Shown: positions 52,615-62,614, counted from the stretch's first letter. The stretch is 64,000 nt of DNA from Streptomyces meridianus (GCF_023703325.1 NZ_JAMQGM010000019.1:62001-126000), one strand, 5' to 3'. Program-made: numbers and translations. The notes: generated by a model not told the origin, from the letters alone.

Positions 52615-54411
52615 ATGGACAACCCGACACGGGCCCGTACGGTCTGCGCAGCGCTCACCCTCGCGCTCACGGCCTCCGCCCTGGCCGCCTTCCCCCAGCC
52701 GGCACAGGCAGCCGGCGTCACCGTGCCGGCCATCCAGGGCACGACCCGCATATCCCCCTACAACGGCTCGACTGTCACCACGACCGGCATCGTCACCGCT
52801 GTCCGCTCCACCGGCACGTCCCGGGGATTCTGGATCCAGGACGAGAGCGGCGACGGGGACTCCGCCACCAGCGACGGCATCTTCGTCTACCGGGGATCGA
52901 GCAGCGTCCACACGAGCGTCGGCAACAAGGTCACCGTCACGGGCAGGGTCTCCGAGTACTACCCCGGCGGCGGAACCCAGTCGCTCACCGAACTGACCTC
53001 GGCCACCTGGACGACGCAGTCGAGCGGCAACCCGCTCCCCGCGGCTGCCCCGCTCGACGACGCGACGGTCCCCTCCGCCTACGCACCCGCCAACGACGGC
53101 AACAGTATCGAGTCGATGACGCTTCAGCCCACCGACTACGGTCTGGACAAGCTGGAGTCCACCGAGGGCATGCGCGTCTCCGTGGCCGACGCCCGGGTCG
53201 TCGGCGCGACCAACACGTACGGCGAACTCTGGGTCGGCGTGAAACCGTCGCAGAACACCAGCGCCGGAGGCGGGGCGCTGTACTCCTCGTACAGCAGCCA
53301 GAACTCCGGACGGATCAAGGTCCTGCCGCTGACCGGCAGCGCGCCGGCCGCGAAGGTCGGTGACACCCTCTCCGGCACGACGACCGGCCCGCTCGACTAC
53401 AGCTCGTTCGGCGGCTACACCCTTGCCGCCACGTCCCTCGGCTCCCTGGCCACAGGCGGGACGGCCAAGGAGACCACGGCCGCGCAGAGTCCGGGCCAGC
53501 TGGCCGTGGCCACCTACAACGTCGAGAATCTCGACCCGTCCGACCCTGCCTCGAAGTTCACTGCCCTGGCCCAGGGCATCGTCGGCAACCTCACGTCACC
53601 CGACATCGTGGCCCTCGAAGAGGTGCAGGACAACAACGGCGCGGTGGACGACGGGACGGTGGCCGCCGACCGGACCCTGGACCAGCTGGCCGCCGCGGTG
53701 TCAGCAGCGGGCGGCCCGTCGTACGCGTACACCCAGATCGACCCGGTGGACGGTGCGGACGGCGGCGAGCCCGGCGGCAACATCCGCCAGGCCTTCCTCT
53801 ACAACCCCGCCCGAGTGAGCCTCACTTCGCGTCCCGGCGGCGGCCCCACCACCGCGAACTCGGTGGTCGACAGCTCCGGCACCGCGCAGCTGAAGTACTC
53901 CCCCGGCCGGATCGCCCCGGCCGACTCCGCCTGGAACGCCAGCCGCAAGCCGCTGGCCGCCGAGTTCGTCTTCGACGGCAAGCCGGTCGTCCTGATCGCC
54001 AACCACTTCAACTCCAAGGGCGGCGACGAGCCCCTGCACGGCAGGAACCAGCCGCCCGCCCGCAGCTCCGAGACGCAGCGCACGTCCCAGGCCGCCGTCG
54101 TCAACGCCTTCGTCGACGACATCCTGGCAGTGCAGTCCGACGCCCGCGTGGTCGTCCTCGGCGACCTCAACGACTTCGCCTTCTCCGAGGCGGTGAACAC
54201 GCTCGAGGGCGGTGTCCTCACCGACCTCGTCGACACCCTGCCGGCCTCCGAGCGCTACACCTACGTCTACGACGGAAACTCGCAGGCGCTGGACCACACG
54301 TTGGTCAGCCCGGCACTGTCCTCCTACGAGTACGACATCGTGCACGTCAACGCCGAGTTCCCCGACCAGACCAGCGACCACGATCCGCAGGTGGTGCGAC
54401 TGACTCCCTGA
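52615..54411 (+). CDS. Secreted endonuclease/exonuclease/phosphatase-family nuclease, second copy
   Basis: 598 aa with signal peptide ending PQPAQA. Same architecture as 25049-26878: OB-like domain (IQGTTRISPYNGSTV, SRGFWIQD, VTGRVSEYYPGG), then the EEP domain with VATYNVENLDP, VALEEVQDNNG, IANHFNSKGGDE, LGDLNDFAFSE and TSDHDPQVVRL. Catalytic blocks intact. ATG 52615 with GAAGGG upstream. Extracellular nuclease, probably for phosphate/nucleoside acquisition or clearing DNA. Confidence 0.9.
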   Translation: MDNPTRARTVCAALTLALTASALAAFPQPAQAAGVTVPAIQGTTRISPYNGSTVTTTGIVTAVRSTGTSRGFWIQDESGDGDSATSDGIFVYRGSSSVHTSVGNKVTVTGRVSEYYPGGGTQSLTELTSATWTTQSSGNPLPAAAPLDDATVPSAYAPANDGNSIESMTLQPTDYGLDKLESTEGMRVSVADARVVGATNTYGELWVGVKPSQNTSAGGGALYSSYSSQNSGRIKVLPLTGSAPAAKVGDTLSGTTTGPLDYSSFGGYTLAATSLGSLATGGTAKETTAAQSPGQLAVATYNVENLDPSDPASKFTALAQGIVGNLTSPDIVALEEVQDNNGAVDDGTVAADRTLDQLAAAVSAAGGPSYAYTQIDPVDGADGGEPGGNIRQAFLYNPARVSLTSRPGGGPTTANSVVDSSGTAQLKYSPGRIAPADSAWNASRKPLAAEFVFDGKPVVLIANHFNSKGGDEPLHGRNQPPARSSETQRTSQAAVVNAFVDDILAVQSDARVVVLGDLNDFAFSEAVNTLEGGVLTDLVDTLPASERYTYVYDGNSQALDHTLVSPALSSYEYDIVHVNAEFPDQTSDHDPQVVRLTP

Positions 54412-54432
54412 CCCCCGGGACCCCGTGCAGGT

Positions 54433-54469
54433 CCGGGCCCGCCGCGCCTTGACGGTGCGGCGGGCCCGG
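54433..54469 (+). terminator. Terminator after the second nuclease gene
   Basis: CCGGGCCCGCCGC and GCGGCGGGCCCGG, a perfect 13-bp stem with an 11-nt loop, 22 bp after the stop. Confidence 0.8.
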
Positions 54470-54566
54470 GCCGTCGCCCCTCCGGCGCAGGCCCCTGTCA
54501 CCGGCTCCGGGCGACCGTCTAGAGTTGGGCGGTTGGGGCGGGAACAACTCGAAACGGAGACCAGAG

Positions 54567-55826
54567 ATGTCGAAGGACCAGGGGTGGGAGCCGTCGGGCA
54601 ACCCGGCGGCCGGTGGGCAGGGTTGGGGTGGTGGCGCACCGTACGGCGGACCGCCCGGTGGCTGGGGGTGGGCGCCGCCCCCGCCGCCGAAGCCGGGGGT
54701 GATACCGCTCGCCCCGCTGTCGGTGGGCGACATCGTCAGCGGCTCGTTCTCGGCCATGACCCGTTACTGGAAGCCGCTGTTCGGGACGGCGGGCGCGGTG
54801 TACGGCGGCCTGGCCGCCCTCATCGTGCTGGGCCTCGGACTCGGGTACCTGGTGGTCTCGGACCACGTGAACGCGCTGTTCGACCTGCCGGACGGCACCG
54901 ACCCGGACCCGGCCGACCTGATACCGGTGCTCGTCGCCTTCGGGGTGGTGTACCTCCTCGCCGTCATCGCCCTCCTGATCGCCTCGGCCGTGGGGTACGC
55001 GAGTTGCGCGGTCGTGGTCCGCGAAGCGGTCCTGGGCCGTGACGTCACCTTCGGCGCGGTCTGGCGGCAGGCCTGGGCCCGGGTCCCCTCGGTGATCGGA
55101 GCCGTGCTCCTGTCCGGGCTCGCGGCCTTCGGTCCGGTGCTCGTGGGCATGATCGCCGCCATGGTCGCCGCCGGGGTGTTCGCGGTCGGTGGTAACGCTC
55201 AGGACGCGGGCAGCGTCTTCGGCATCGCCATGCTGGTGATCTTCCTGGTGCTCCTGCCCCTGGGCATCTGGATCCACATCCGCTTCTGCCTGGCCCCGCA
55301 GGCCGTGGTCTTCGAACCGCAGCGGGCGGTCGCAGCGATGCGCCGCTCGGTGCGCCTGGTGCGCGGCTCCTGGTGGCGCGTGTTCGGGATCACCGCGCTG
55401 GGTTTCGTCATCGGTGTGGGCCTGAGCTACGCCGTGTCCATCCCGTTCACCATCGTGGGCATGATCGTCGGGTTCCCCGGGATGGCGACGATGGGGCCGG
55501 AGCCCGATCTTCCGGCCCTCTTCGCCTCCATGGGCCTCTACATGACCTTCGTCATGACGGGCTCGATGATCGGCCAGATCGTCGCCCAGGTGTTCTCGTC
55601 CCTGGTCACCGGCCTGGTCTACGTCGACCAGCGCATCCGGCGCGAGGACCTGGTGTCCTCGCTCGCCGCCGCCGTCGGCATCCCGTCCGGCCCCGAGGGA
55701 CCGTCCGGACCGGCAACCCCCGGTCCGACCCCGGAGGGTCCGGGCCGGCCTCCCGCGGAGGGCCACTCGGCTCCGGGACCGCAGGATCCGCCCGCTCCGC
55801 CCGCGACGGGGCCCGCCACGGGCTGA
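54567..55826 (+). CDS. Multi-span membrane protein (DUF7544-like, GDPD-anchor type)
   Basis: 419 aa from ATG 54567, behind CGGAGACCAG. A Gly/Pro-rich cytosolic N terminus (GGAPYGGPPGGWGWAPPPPP), the block VIPLAPLSVGDIVSGSFSAMTRYWKPLF, about six membrane helices, RFCLAPQAVVFEPQRAVAAMRRSVRLVRGSWWRVFG before the last pair, then YVDQRIRREDL and a Pro-rich tail. This is the common actinobacterial glycerophosphodiester-phosphodiesterase-membrane-domain-like family; role unknown. Confidence 0.8.
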   Translation: MSKDQGWEPSGNPAAGGQGWGGGAPYGGPPGGWGWAPPPPPKPGVIPLAPLSVGDIVSGSFSAMTRYWKPLFGTAGAVYGGLAALIVLGLGLGYLVVSDHVNALFDLPDGTDPDPADLIPVLVAFGVVYLLAVIALLIASAVGYASCAVVVREAVLGRDVTFGAVWRQAWARVPSVIGAVLLSGLAAFGPVLVGMIAAMVAAGVFAVGGNAQDAGSVFGIAMLVIFLVLLPLGIWIHIRFCLAPQAVVFEPQRAVAAMRRSVRLVRGSWWRVFGITALGFVIGVGLSYAVSIPFTIVGMIVGFPGMATMGPEPDLPALFASMGLYMTFVMTGSMIGQIVAQVFSSLVTGLVYVDQRIRREDLVSSLAAAVGIPSGPEGPSGPATPGPTPEGPGRPPAEGHSAPGPQDPPAPPATGPATG

Positions 55827-55849
55827 CGCCCCGTCCGGCAGCAGACGAC

Positions 55850-55882
55850 TCCGGCCCCGGTGCGTGCAGCACCGGGGCCGGA
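55850..55882. terminator. Bidirectional terminator at the end of the suf operon
   Basis: TCCGGCCCCGGTGC and GCACCGGGGCCGGA, a perfect 14-bp stem with a 5-nt loop, between convergent genes. Confidence 0.88.
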
Positions 55883-55931
55883 TCGCGCAGGCGCGGGACA
55901 CCGTGACCGGCAGCCCGCACCCGGCGGTGGT

Positions 55932-56270
55932 TCAGACGTTGAAGCCGAGCGCCCTGAGCTGCTCGCGGCCGTCGTCCGTGATCTTGTCGGGGCCCCACGG
56001 CGGCATCCAGACCCAGTTGATCCTCAGCTCGTTGACGATGCCGTCGGTGGCGGACTTCGCCTGGTCCTCGATCACGTCGGTCAGCGGACAGGCCGCGGAC
56101 GTCAGGGTCATGTCGATGGTGGCGACGTTGCTGTCGTCCACGTGGACGCCGTAGATCAGGCCCAGGTTGACCACATCGATGCCCAGCTCGGGGTCCACGA
56201 CGTCGTACAGCGCCTCGCGGACCTCCTCCTCGCTCGCGGGCTTGGTGGTGGTCTCCACGTTGTCGGTCAT
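55932..56270 (-). CDS. sufT: SufT-like metal-sulfur cluster assembly factor (MIP18/DUF59)
   Basis: 112 aa. Seen: EALYDVVDPELGIDVVNLGLIYGV (DPE motif) and TLTSAACPLTDVIEDQ with the conserved Cys. Iron-sulfur maturation factor; in the last position of the suf operon. ATG 56270 overlaps the sufU stop by 4 nt. Confidence 0.92.
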   Translation of the reverse strand: MTDNVETTTKPASEEEVREALYDVVDPELGIDVVNLGLIYGVHVDDSNVATIDMTLTSAACPLTDVIEDQAKSATDGIVNELRINWVWMPPWGPDKITDDGREQLRALGFNV

Positions 56271-56731
56271 ACCGTGTTCCTTCCAGCGCTCTCGCCCAGT
56301 GCCTGGGCCGTCGCGTCCTTCCAGGCCATCCAGCTCAGCAGGGCGCACTTGACCCGGGCCGGGTACTTGGAGACGCCGGCGAACGCGACCGCGTCCTCCA
56401 GCACCTCCTCCATCGCGTCGTCGGGCTCGATCCGCCCCTTGGACTGCATGAGCTCCAGGAAGGTCTCCTGGATCCGGTGCGCCTCGTCCAGCTTGGTGCC
56501 GACCAGCAACTCGTTCAGCACCGAGGCGCTGGCCTGGCTGATGGAACAGCCCTGTCCCTCGTACGACACGTCCGCGATGTTCTCGCCGTCGAGCTTCACC
56601 CGCAGGGTGATCTCGTCGCCGCACGTCGGGTTGACGTGGTGCACTTCGGCGTCGCCGTCGCGCAGGCCCCGGCCGTGCGGGTGCTTGTAGTGGTCCAGGA
56701 TCACGTCCTGGTACATCGAGTCAAGCTTCAC
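56267..56731 (-). CDS. sufU: SufU iron-sulfur assembly sulfurtransferase
   Basis: 154 aa from GTG 56731. Zinc/sulfur-acceptor cysteines in NPTCGDEITL, GQGCSISQASAS and RVKCALLSW, plus Asp after the first Cys: the SufU pattern. Receives persulfide from SufS. 24 nt after sufS. Confidence 0.93.
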   Translation of the reverse strand: MKLDSMYQDVILDHYKHPHGRGLRDGDAEVHHVNPTCGDEITLRVKLDGENIADVSYEGQGCSISQASASVLNELLVGTKLDEAHRIQETFLELMQSKGRIEPDDAMEEVLEDAVAFAGVSKYPARVKCALLSWMAWKDATAQALGESAGRNTV

Positions 56732-56755
56732 GAGTCAACCTCAACCGCTGCTTCA

Positions 56756-58012
56756 TTAGCCGAAAAAGTTCCGAACGTGCTCCAGCCCGTCCACCAGGGC
56801 GTCGACCTCCGCGGGCGTGGAGTACAGGTAGAACGACGCCCGCGTGGTCGCAGGAATTCCGTACCGCAGGCAGACCGGCCGCGCGCAGTGGTGGCCGACC
56901 CGGACGGCGATGCCCTGCTCGTCGAGCACCTGCCCCACGTCATGGGGGTGGATGTCGCCGAGCGTGAACGAGATCGCCGCCCCGCGGTCCTCGGCCGTGG
57001 TCGGGCCGATGATGCGCAGGTCCGGCACCTCGAGGAGCCTGCGCACCGCGTACTCGGTGATCGCGTGCTCGTGCGCCTGGATCTTCTCCATGCCGATGGC
57101 GCCGAGGTAGTCCACCGCCGCACCGAGACCGACGGCCTGGGCGATCGGAGGCGTGCCGGCCTCGAACTTGTGGGGCGCCGGGGCGTACGTCGACGAGTTC
57201 ATCGTGACGGTCTCGATCATCTCGCCACCGCCGAGGAAGGGCGGCAGGTCCTCGAGCAGCTCCTGGCGGCCCCACAGCACGCCGATGCCGGTCGGGCCGC
57301 ACATCTTGTGACCGGTGAAGGCCACGAAGTCGGCCTGGAGCGCCTGCACGTCCAGCACCATGTGCGGGGCGGCCTGCGAGGCGTCGACCACGACCAGCGC
57401 CCCGACGTCCTGGGCCCGACGGACGATCTTCTCGACCGGGTTGACGGTGCCCATGATGTTGGAGACCAGCGTGAACGAGACGACCTTGGTCTTCTCGGTG
57501 ATGACCTGCTCGATGTCCGACAGGTCGAGCCGTCCGTCGTCGGTGAGGCCGAACCACTTCAGCTTCGCGCCGGTGCGCTGCGACAGCAGCTGCCACGGAA
57601 CGATGTTGGAGTGGTGCTCCATCTCCGTTATGACGATCTCGGTGTCGCGGTCGACGCTGTAGGGGTCGTCGGCCCAGCCGAGCATGTTGGCCACGAGGTT
57701 GAGCGACTCCGAGGCGTTCTTCGTGAAGATCACCTCGTCGCGGCTCGGTGCGTTGACGAAGGCGGCGACCTTGTCCCGCGCGCCCTCGTACAGCGCCGTG
57801 GCCTCCTCGGCGAGCACGTGCACTCCGCGGTGCACGTTGGCGTTGTGCCGCTCGTAGTACTCGTTCAGCGCGTCGAGCACCTGGCGCGGCTTCTGCGAGG
57901 TCGCCGCGTTGTCCAGGTACACGACCTTCTTCCCGTCGTGGACCTGGCGGTCCAGGATCGGGAAGTCCTTGCGGATCGCCTCTGTGTCGAGGAGGCCCGG
58001 CAGCTGTGTCAC
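56756..58012 (-). CDS. sufS: Cysteine desulfurase SufS
   Basis: 418 aa. PLP Lys in FVAFTGHKMCGPTGIGVLWG; persulfide Cys in AVRVGHHCARPVCLRYGIP; N-terminal VYLDNAATSQKPRQVLDAL. Group II desulfurase supplying sulfane sulfur. Overlaps sufC by 4 nt (GTGA). Confidence 0.95.
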   Translation of the reverse strand: MTQLPGLLDTEAIRKDFPILDRQVHDGKKVVYLDNAATSQKPRQVLDALNEYYERHNANVHRGVHVLAEEATALYEGARDKVAAFVNAPSRDEVIFTKNASESLNLVANMLGWADDPYSVDRDTEIVITEMEHHSNIVPWQLLSQRTGAKLKWFGLTDDGRLDLSDIEQVITEKTKVVSFTLVSNIMGTVNPVEKIVRRAQDVGALVVVDASQAAPHMVLDVQALQADFVAFTGHKMCGPTGIGVLWGRQELLEDLPPFLGGGEMIETVTMNSSTYAPAPHKFEAGTPPIAQAVGLGAAVDYLGAIGMEKIQAHEHAITEYAVRRLLEVPDLRIIGPTTAEDRGAAISFTLGDIHPHDVGQVLDEQGIAVRVGHHCARPVCLRYGIPATTRASFYLYSTPAEVDALVDGLEHVRNFFG

Positions 58013-58773
58013 GTGGTGGCCCCGCCCTTCGTGTAGGCCTCGTAGCCCTCGTTCTCCAGCTTGTCCGCGAGCTCGGCGCCGCCGGACTCGGCGATGCGGC
58101 CGTTCACGAACACGTGGACGTAGTCGGGCTTGATGTAGCGCAGGATGCGCGTGTAGTGGGTGATCAGCAGGGTTCCGACCTCGCCGCTCTCCCGGACCCG
58201 GTTGACGCCCTCGGACACGGTGCGCAGCGCGTCGACGTCCAGGCCGGAGTCGGTCTCGTCGAGGACCGCGATCTTCGGCTTGATCAGCTCGAGCTGAAGG
58301 ATCTCGTGGCGCTTCTTCTCACCGCCGGAGAAGCCCTCGTTGACGTTCCGCTCGGCGAAGGAGGGGTCCATGTTGAGGCGCTCCATGGCCTCCTTGACCT
58401 CCTTGACCCAGGTGCGCAGCTTCGGGGCCTCGCCGCGCACGGCGGTGGCCGAGGTGCGCAGGAAGTTGGAGACGGAGACGCCGGGGACCTCGACCGGGTA
58501 CTGCATGGCGAGGAAGACACCGGCGCGGGCGCGCTCGTCGACGGACATCTCGAGGACGTCCTCGCCGTCGAGGGTGACGGTGCCGCCGGTGATCTTGTAC
58601 TTGGGGTGACCGGCGAGCGAGTAGGCGAGGGTGGACTTGCCGGAGCCGTTCGGGCCCATGATGGCGTGTGTCTCGCCCTGCTTGACGGTCAGGTCGACGC
58701 CTCGGAGGATCTCTCGGGCGCCGCCTTCCGCGTCGACGGAGACGTGCAGGTCGTGGATCTCAAGCGTTGCCAT
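58009..58773 (-). CDS. sufC: Fe-S assembly ATPase SufC
   Basis: 254 aa. Walker A IMGPNGSGKSTLAY, signature GFSGGEKKRHEILQL, Walker B IAVLDETDSGLDVDAL: SufC-type ABC ATPase energising SufBCD. ATG 58773 (MATLEIHDLHV) with GAGGCAA upstream. Confidence 0.95.
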   Translation of the reverse strand: MATLEIHDLHVSVDAEGGAREILRGVDLTVKQGETHAIMGPNGSGKSTLAYSLAGHPKYKITGGTVTLDGEDVLEMSVDERARAGVFLAMQYPVEVPGVSVSNFLRTSATAVRGEAPKLRTWVKEVKEAMERLNMDPSFAERNVNEGFSGGEKKRHEILQLELIKPKIAVLDETDSGLDVDALRTVSEGVNRVRESGEVGTLLITHYTRILRYIKPDYVHVFVNGRIAESGGAELADKLENEGYEAYTKGGATT

Positions 58774-58781
58774 GGGTTGCC

Positions 58782-59117
58782 TCAGGACTCCTGGGTGACG
58801 GAGACGAGCACTGCCGCATCGGGGCCGTCTCCTTCGATCTTGACGGGGTATACGGGGACGGGACGGGTGGCGGGCAGGCCGGTGGGCTTGCCACTGCGGA
58901 GGTCGAAGCGCGAGCCGTGCAGCCAGCACTCGATGGTGCAGTCCTCCACCTCGCCCTCGGAGAGCGAGACGTTCGCGTGCGAGCAGATGTCGTAGATCGC
59001 GAACACGTCGCCGTCGGTGCGGACGACGGACACGGGGGTACCGCCGATCTCCACCCGCTTGGGCTCGTCCTCCTCGAGGTCGCCCAGCGCGCAGACGCGT
59101 ACGAAGTCCTCGCTCAT
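58782..59117 (-). CDS. Rieske-type [2Fe-2S] ferredoxin embedded in the suf operon
   Basis: 111 aa. Rieske ligands Cys/His in YDICSHANVSLSEGEV and IECWLHGSRFDL (C-x-H ... C-x2-H). Bedin the suf operon between sufD and sufC; ATG 59117 overlaps the sufD stop by 4 nt. Actinobacterial suf operons regularly include such a bifunctional-ferredoxin-like protein; probable electron donor for cluster assembly or an associated oxygenase. Confidence 0.92.
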   Translation of the reverse strand: MSEDFVRVCALGDLEEDEPKRVEIGGTPVSVVRTDGDVFAIYDICSHANVSLSEGEVEDCTIECWLHGSRFDLRSGKPTGLPATRPVPVYPVKIEGDGPDAAVLVSVTQES

Positions 59118-60298
59118 GCCGCGGCCGTTTCCAGCTCGGCCTCGACCTTGGCCATCAGCCGCTCCTCGACGTCCGGCAGGCCGATCTGCTGAACCAGCTC
59201 GGCGAAGAAGCCGCGGACGACCAGGCGCCGGGCCTCGTCGGCGGGGATACCGCGGGCCATCAGGTAGAAGAGCTGCTCGTCGTCGAAGCGGCCGGTCGCC
59301 GAGGCGTGTCCGGCTCCGACGATCTCGCCGGTCTCGATCTCGAGGTTGGGCACCGAGTCGACCCGGGCGCCGTCCGTGAGGACCAGGTTCCGGTTCATCT
59401 CGTAGGTGTCCGTACCGGTGGCCCCGGCCCGGATGAGGACGTCGCCGATCCAGACGGCGTGCGCGTCCTGGCCCTGCAACGCGCCCTTGTAGACCACGTT
59501 GCTGCGGCAGTTGGGGGCGTTGTGGTCGGCGAAGAGACGGTGCTCGTGGTGCTGGCCGTTCTCCGTGAAGTACAGGCCGAACAGCTCGGCCTCGCCACCG
59601 GGGCCCGCATAGGAGACCCGCGGGTAGAGGCGCACCAGGTCCCCGCCGAAGGTGACGACGACGGACTTGAACGTCGCGTCCCGGCCGACCAGGGCGTTCT
59701 GCTGGGCGGTGTGGACCGCGTCGTCGGCCCAGTCCTGGACGGACACGACGGTCAGCTTGGCGCCGTCGCCGAGGAGGTAGTCGACGTTGGTGCCGTAGAC
59801 CGCGCTGCCGGTGTGGTTGACGACGACCGTGGCCTCGGCGAACGCGCCGAGCTCGATCACGAGGTGGCCGTACCCGACGCCGCCGTTGCCGTGGATGTCC
59901 ACGCGCACGGGCTCGTCGAGCACCTGCTCCTTCGGCACGGAGACCACGGTGGCCTTGTCGAAGGACGAGTAGGCCTGGGCGCCGACCCGGTCGACGGGCT
60001 TGCCGGCCCGGCCCACGCGCTCGTCGTCGCGGTCGGCCATGGCGACGGTGACGGCGGCGGGGGCGTCGATGTTCACCGAGACCGCGCCGTCGGTGGCCGC
60101 CGCGCTGCCGTCGTGCAGGCCCTTCAGCCGCTCCAGGGGAGTGAAGCGCCACTCCTCCTCGCGGCCGTGCGGAACCGGGAAGTCCGCCACGTCGTACGAC
60201 GGGGGCGCACTCATCCGGGTGGCGACGGTGGACTCCGCCGCCACCGCGACGGCCCCGGTGGTGGTGGAACCCGCCGGATAGTTCTGAGCCTCAGCCAT
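59114..60298 (-). CDS. sufD: Fe-S cluster assembly protein SufD
   Basis: 394 aa from ATG 60298 (MAEAQNYPAG); in-frame start at 60373 would add leader-like sequence. Seen: FPVPHGREEEWRFTPLERL, beta-helix core, FADHNAPNCRSNVVYKGAL, SVPNLEIETGEIVGAGHASATG and LFYLMARGIPADEARRLVVRGFF. Partner of SufB in the scaffold complex. Confidence 0.94.
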   Translation of the reverse strand: MAEAQNYPAGSTTTGAVAVAAESTVATRMSAPPSYDVADFPVPHGREEEWRFTPLERLKGLHDGSAAATDGAVSVNIDAPAAVTVAMADRDDERVGRAGKPVDRVGAQAYSSFDKATVVSVPKEQVLDEPVRVDIHGNGGVGYGHLVIELGAFAEATVVVNHTGSAVYGTNVDYLLGDGAKLTVVSVQDWADDAVHTAQQNALVGRDATFKSVVVTFGGDLVRLYPRVSYAGPGGEAELFGLYFTENGQHHEHRLFADHNAPNCRSNVVYKGALQGQDAHAVWIGDVLIRAGATGTDTYEMNRNLVLTDGARVDSVPNLEIETGEIVGAGHASATGRFDDEQLFYLMARGIPADEARRLVVRGFFAELVQQIGLPDVEERLMAKVEAELETAAA

Positions 60299-60391
60299 GG
60301 CTGTCGTGGTGCTCTCTTCCTGATGCAGTGACTTGGGGGAGACCACCCCCGGAACGGGGCCAGGGGTGATCACTGACGGACGGGATGGTGG

Positions 60392-61813
60392 TCAGCCGAC
60401 GGCGCCTTCCATCTGCAGCTCGATCAGCCGGTTGAGCTCGAGTGCGTACTCCATCGGCAGCTCCTTGGCGATCGGCTCGACGAAGCCGCGCACGATCATG
60501 GCCATGGCCTCGAACTCCGTCATGCCCCGGCTCATGAGGTAGAAGAGCTGGTCCTCGCTGACCTTGGAGACCGTTGCCTCGTGGCCCATCGAGACGTCGT
60601 CCTCGCGGACGTCGACGTAGGGGTAGGTGTCCGAGCGGGAGATGGTGTCGACGAGCAGGGCGTCGCAGAGCACGTTGGACTTGGCGCCCTCGGCTCCCTC
60701 ACCGATCTCGATCAGGCCGCGGTAGGAGGTCCGGCCGCCGCCCCGCGCCACCGACTTGGAGACGATGTTCGAGGAGGTGTTGGGGGCCATGTGGACCATC
60801 TTGGCGCCGGCGTCCTGGTGCTGGCCCTCGCCCGCGAAGGCGATCGACAGGGTCTCGCCCTTGGCGTGCTCGCCCATCAGGTACACGGCCGGGTACTTCA
60901 TGGTGACCTTGGAGCCGATGTTGCCGTCGATCCACTCCATGGTCGCGCCCTCGTAAGCCACGGCGCGCTTGGTGACCAGGTTGTAGACGTTGTTCGACCA
61001 GTTCTGGATGGTCGTGTAGCGGCAGCGGGCGCCCTTCTTGACGATGATCTCGACGACAGCGGAGTGCAGCGAGTCCGACTGGTAGATCGGCGCGGTGCAG
61101 CCCTCGACGTAGTGGACGTAGGCGTCCTCGTCGACGATGATCAGCGTCCGCTCGAACTGGCCCATGTTCTCGGTGTTGATCCGGAAGTAGGCCTGGAGCG
61201 GGATCTCCACGTGCACGCCCTTCGGCACGTAGATGAACGAACCGCCGGACCACACGGCCGTGTTCAGCGCGGCGAACTTGTTGTCGCCGGCCGGGATCAC
61301 GGTACCGAAGTACTCCTTGAAGAGCTCCGGGTGCTCCTTGAGCGCGGTGTCGGTGTCCAGGAAGAGAACGCCCTGCTCCTCCAGGTCCTCACGGATCTGG
61401 TGGTAGACGACCTCGGACTCGTACTGGGCGGCGACACCCGCGACCAGGCGCTGCTTCTCCGCCTCCGGGATGCCGAGCTTGTCGTAGGTGTTCTTGATGT
61501 CCTCGGGCAGGTCCTCCCAGCTGGCGGCCTGCTTCTCCGTGGAGCGGACGAAGTACTTGATGTTGTCGAAGTCGATGCCGGAGAGGTCCGAGCCCCAGTT
61601 CGGCATGGGCTTCTTGCCGAACAGCTTCAGGCCCTTGAGCCGGAGCTTCAGCATCCAGTCCGGCTCGGACTTCTTGTCCGAGATGTCACGGACGACCTCC
61701 TCCGACAGACCGCGCTTGGCGGAGGCGCCGGCAACGTCGGAGTCGGCCCAGCCGTACTCGTACTTGCCCAGGCCCTCGAGCTCGGGGTGGGCAGTCTCCG
61801 TGGGGAGAGTCAT
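60392..61813 (-). CDS. sufB: Fe-S cluster assembly protein SufB
   Basis: 473 aa. Seen: [78 protein letters not shown] and [22 protein letters not shown], all conserved in SufB. Scaffold on which clusters form. ATG 61813 overlaps sufR by 4 nt (ATGA). No intein in this copy, unlike mycobacterial SufB. Confidence 0.96.
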   Translation of the reverse strand: MTLPTETAHPELEGLGKYEYGWADSDVAGASAKRGLSEEVVRDISDKKSEPDWMLKLRLKGLKLFGKKPMPNWGSDLSGIDFDNIKYFVRSTEKQAASWEDLPEDIKNTYDKLGIPEAEKQRLVAGVAAQYESEVVYHQIREDLEEQGVLFLDTDTALKEHPELFKEYFGTVIPAGDNKFAALNTAVWSGGSFIYVPKGVHVEIPLQAYFRINTENMGQFERTLIIVDEDAYVHYVEGCTAPIYQSDSLHSAVVEIIVKKGARCRYTTIQNWSNNVYNLVTKRAVAYEGATMEWIDGNIGSKVTMKYPAVYLMGEHAKGETLSIAFAGEGQHQDAGAKMVHMAPNTSSNIVSKSVARGGGRTSYRGLIEIGEGAEGAKSNVLCDALLVDTISRSDTYPYVDVREDDVSMGHEATVSKVSEDQLFYLMSRGMTEFEAMAMIVRGFVEPIAKELPMEYALELNRLIELQMEGAVG

Positions 61814-62601
61814 GCGGGGTTCCTCCCGGCCGTGCTTGCAGATGCTGTGGTGGTCTTGCGTTCGGTGTGCTCGGCGTCGGGGCCGCTGCCGGCCTTCGGT
61901 ACGAAGGTCGTGCAGACTCCGTCGCCGTGGGCGATGGTGGCCAGTCGCTGCACGTGGGTGCCGAGCAGGCGGGCGAAGACCTCGGTCTCGGCCTCGCACA
62001 ACTGCGGGAACCGCTCGGCGGCGTGCGCGACCGGGCAGTGGTGCTGGCACAGCTGCTCGCCGACCGGTGCGCTGCGCGCCGTGGCAGCGTACCCGTCGTC
62101 GGTCAGCGCCTTCGCCAGCGCCTCGGTGCGCTCACGGGGGTCGGCGGACGCGACGGCCCGGCGGTACTGCTCGGCGGGTCCGGCGAGCCGGGCCCGGGCG
62201 AACTCGGCGACGGCCGCCTCACCCTTCTCGCCGCCTCCGGCGGCCTGTGCGATCCAGCGCAGGGCGTCGACGGCGAGGTCGTCATAGGCCTGGTCGAAGA
62301 CGTCCCGCCCGCTGTCGGTGAGCGCGAACACCTTGGCCGGCCGACCGCGGGTGCGGGCGCCGTAGACACGCTGTTCCCGGGGCTCGACGACACCGTCGGC
62401 GGCCAGGGTGTCGAGATGGCGGCGGACCGCGGCCTGCGTGAGACGCAGCCGCTGCGCGACCTGCGCGGCGGTGGACGGGCCGTGGTCGAGGATCGAGCGG
62501 GCGACCTTGTTGCGGGTGCTGCGCTGCTCGTCATGGGCAGGCGCAGCGGCTGCGCCGGTCGAACCGACCGGCGCCTTCCGAGCCTCGCCCTCGTATTTCA
62601 C
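61810..62601 (-). CDS. sufR: SufR-type Fe-S-dependent transcriptional repressor
   Basis: 263 aa from GTG 62601. N-terminal winged helix ([69 protein letters not shown]), then a C-terminal cluster domain with [24 protein letters not shown], whose cysteines bind the [Fe-S] cluster in SufR. Heads the operon it controls. The start codon touches the putative operator. Confidence 0.93.
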   Translation of the reverse strand: MKYEGEARKAPVGSTGAAAAPAHDEQRSTRNKVARSILDHGPSTAAQVAQRLRLTQAAVRRHLDTLAADGVVEPREQRVYGARTRGRPAKVFALTDSGRDVFDQAYDDLAVDALRWIAQAAGGGEKGEAAVAEFARARLAGPAEQYRRAVASADPRERTEALAKALTDDGYAATARSAPVGEQLCQHHCPVAHAAERFPQLCEAETEVFARLLGTHVQRLATIAHGDGVCTTFVPKAGSGPDAEHTERKTTTASASTAGRNPA

Positions 62602-62614
62602 AACGCCATTGTTG
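62601..62614. promoter_or_regulatory. SufR operator candidate CAAC-N6-GTTG
   Basis: CAAC-GCCATT-GTTG begins at the last base of the sufR GTG. The Streptomyces avermitilis SufR site was reported as CAAC-N6-GTTG, as I recall. On the minus strand TTGTCG (about 62632-62637) and AACAAT could be -35/-10 boxes overlapping the operator. Confidence 0.75.
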
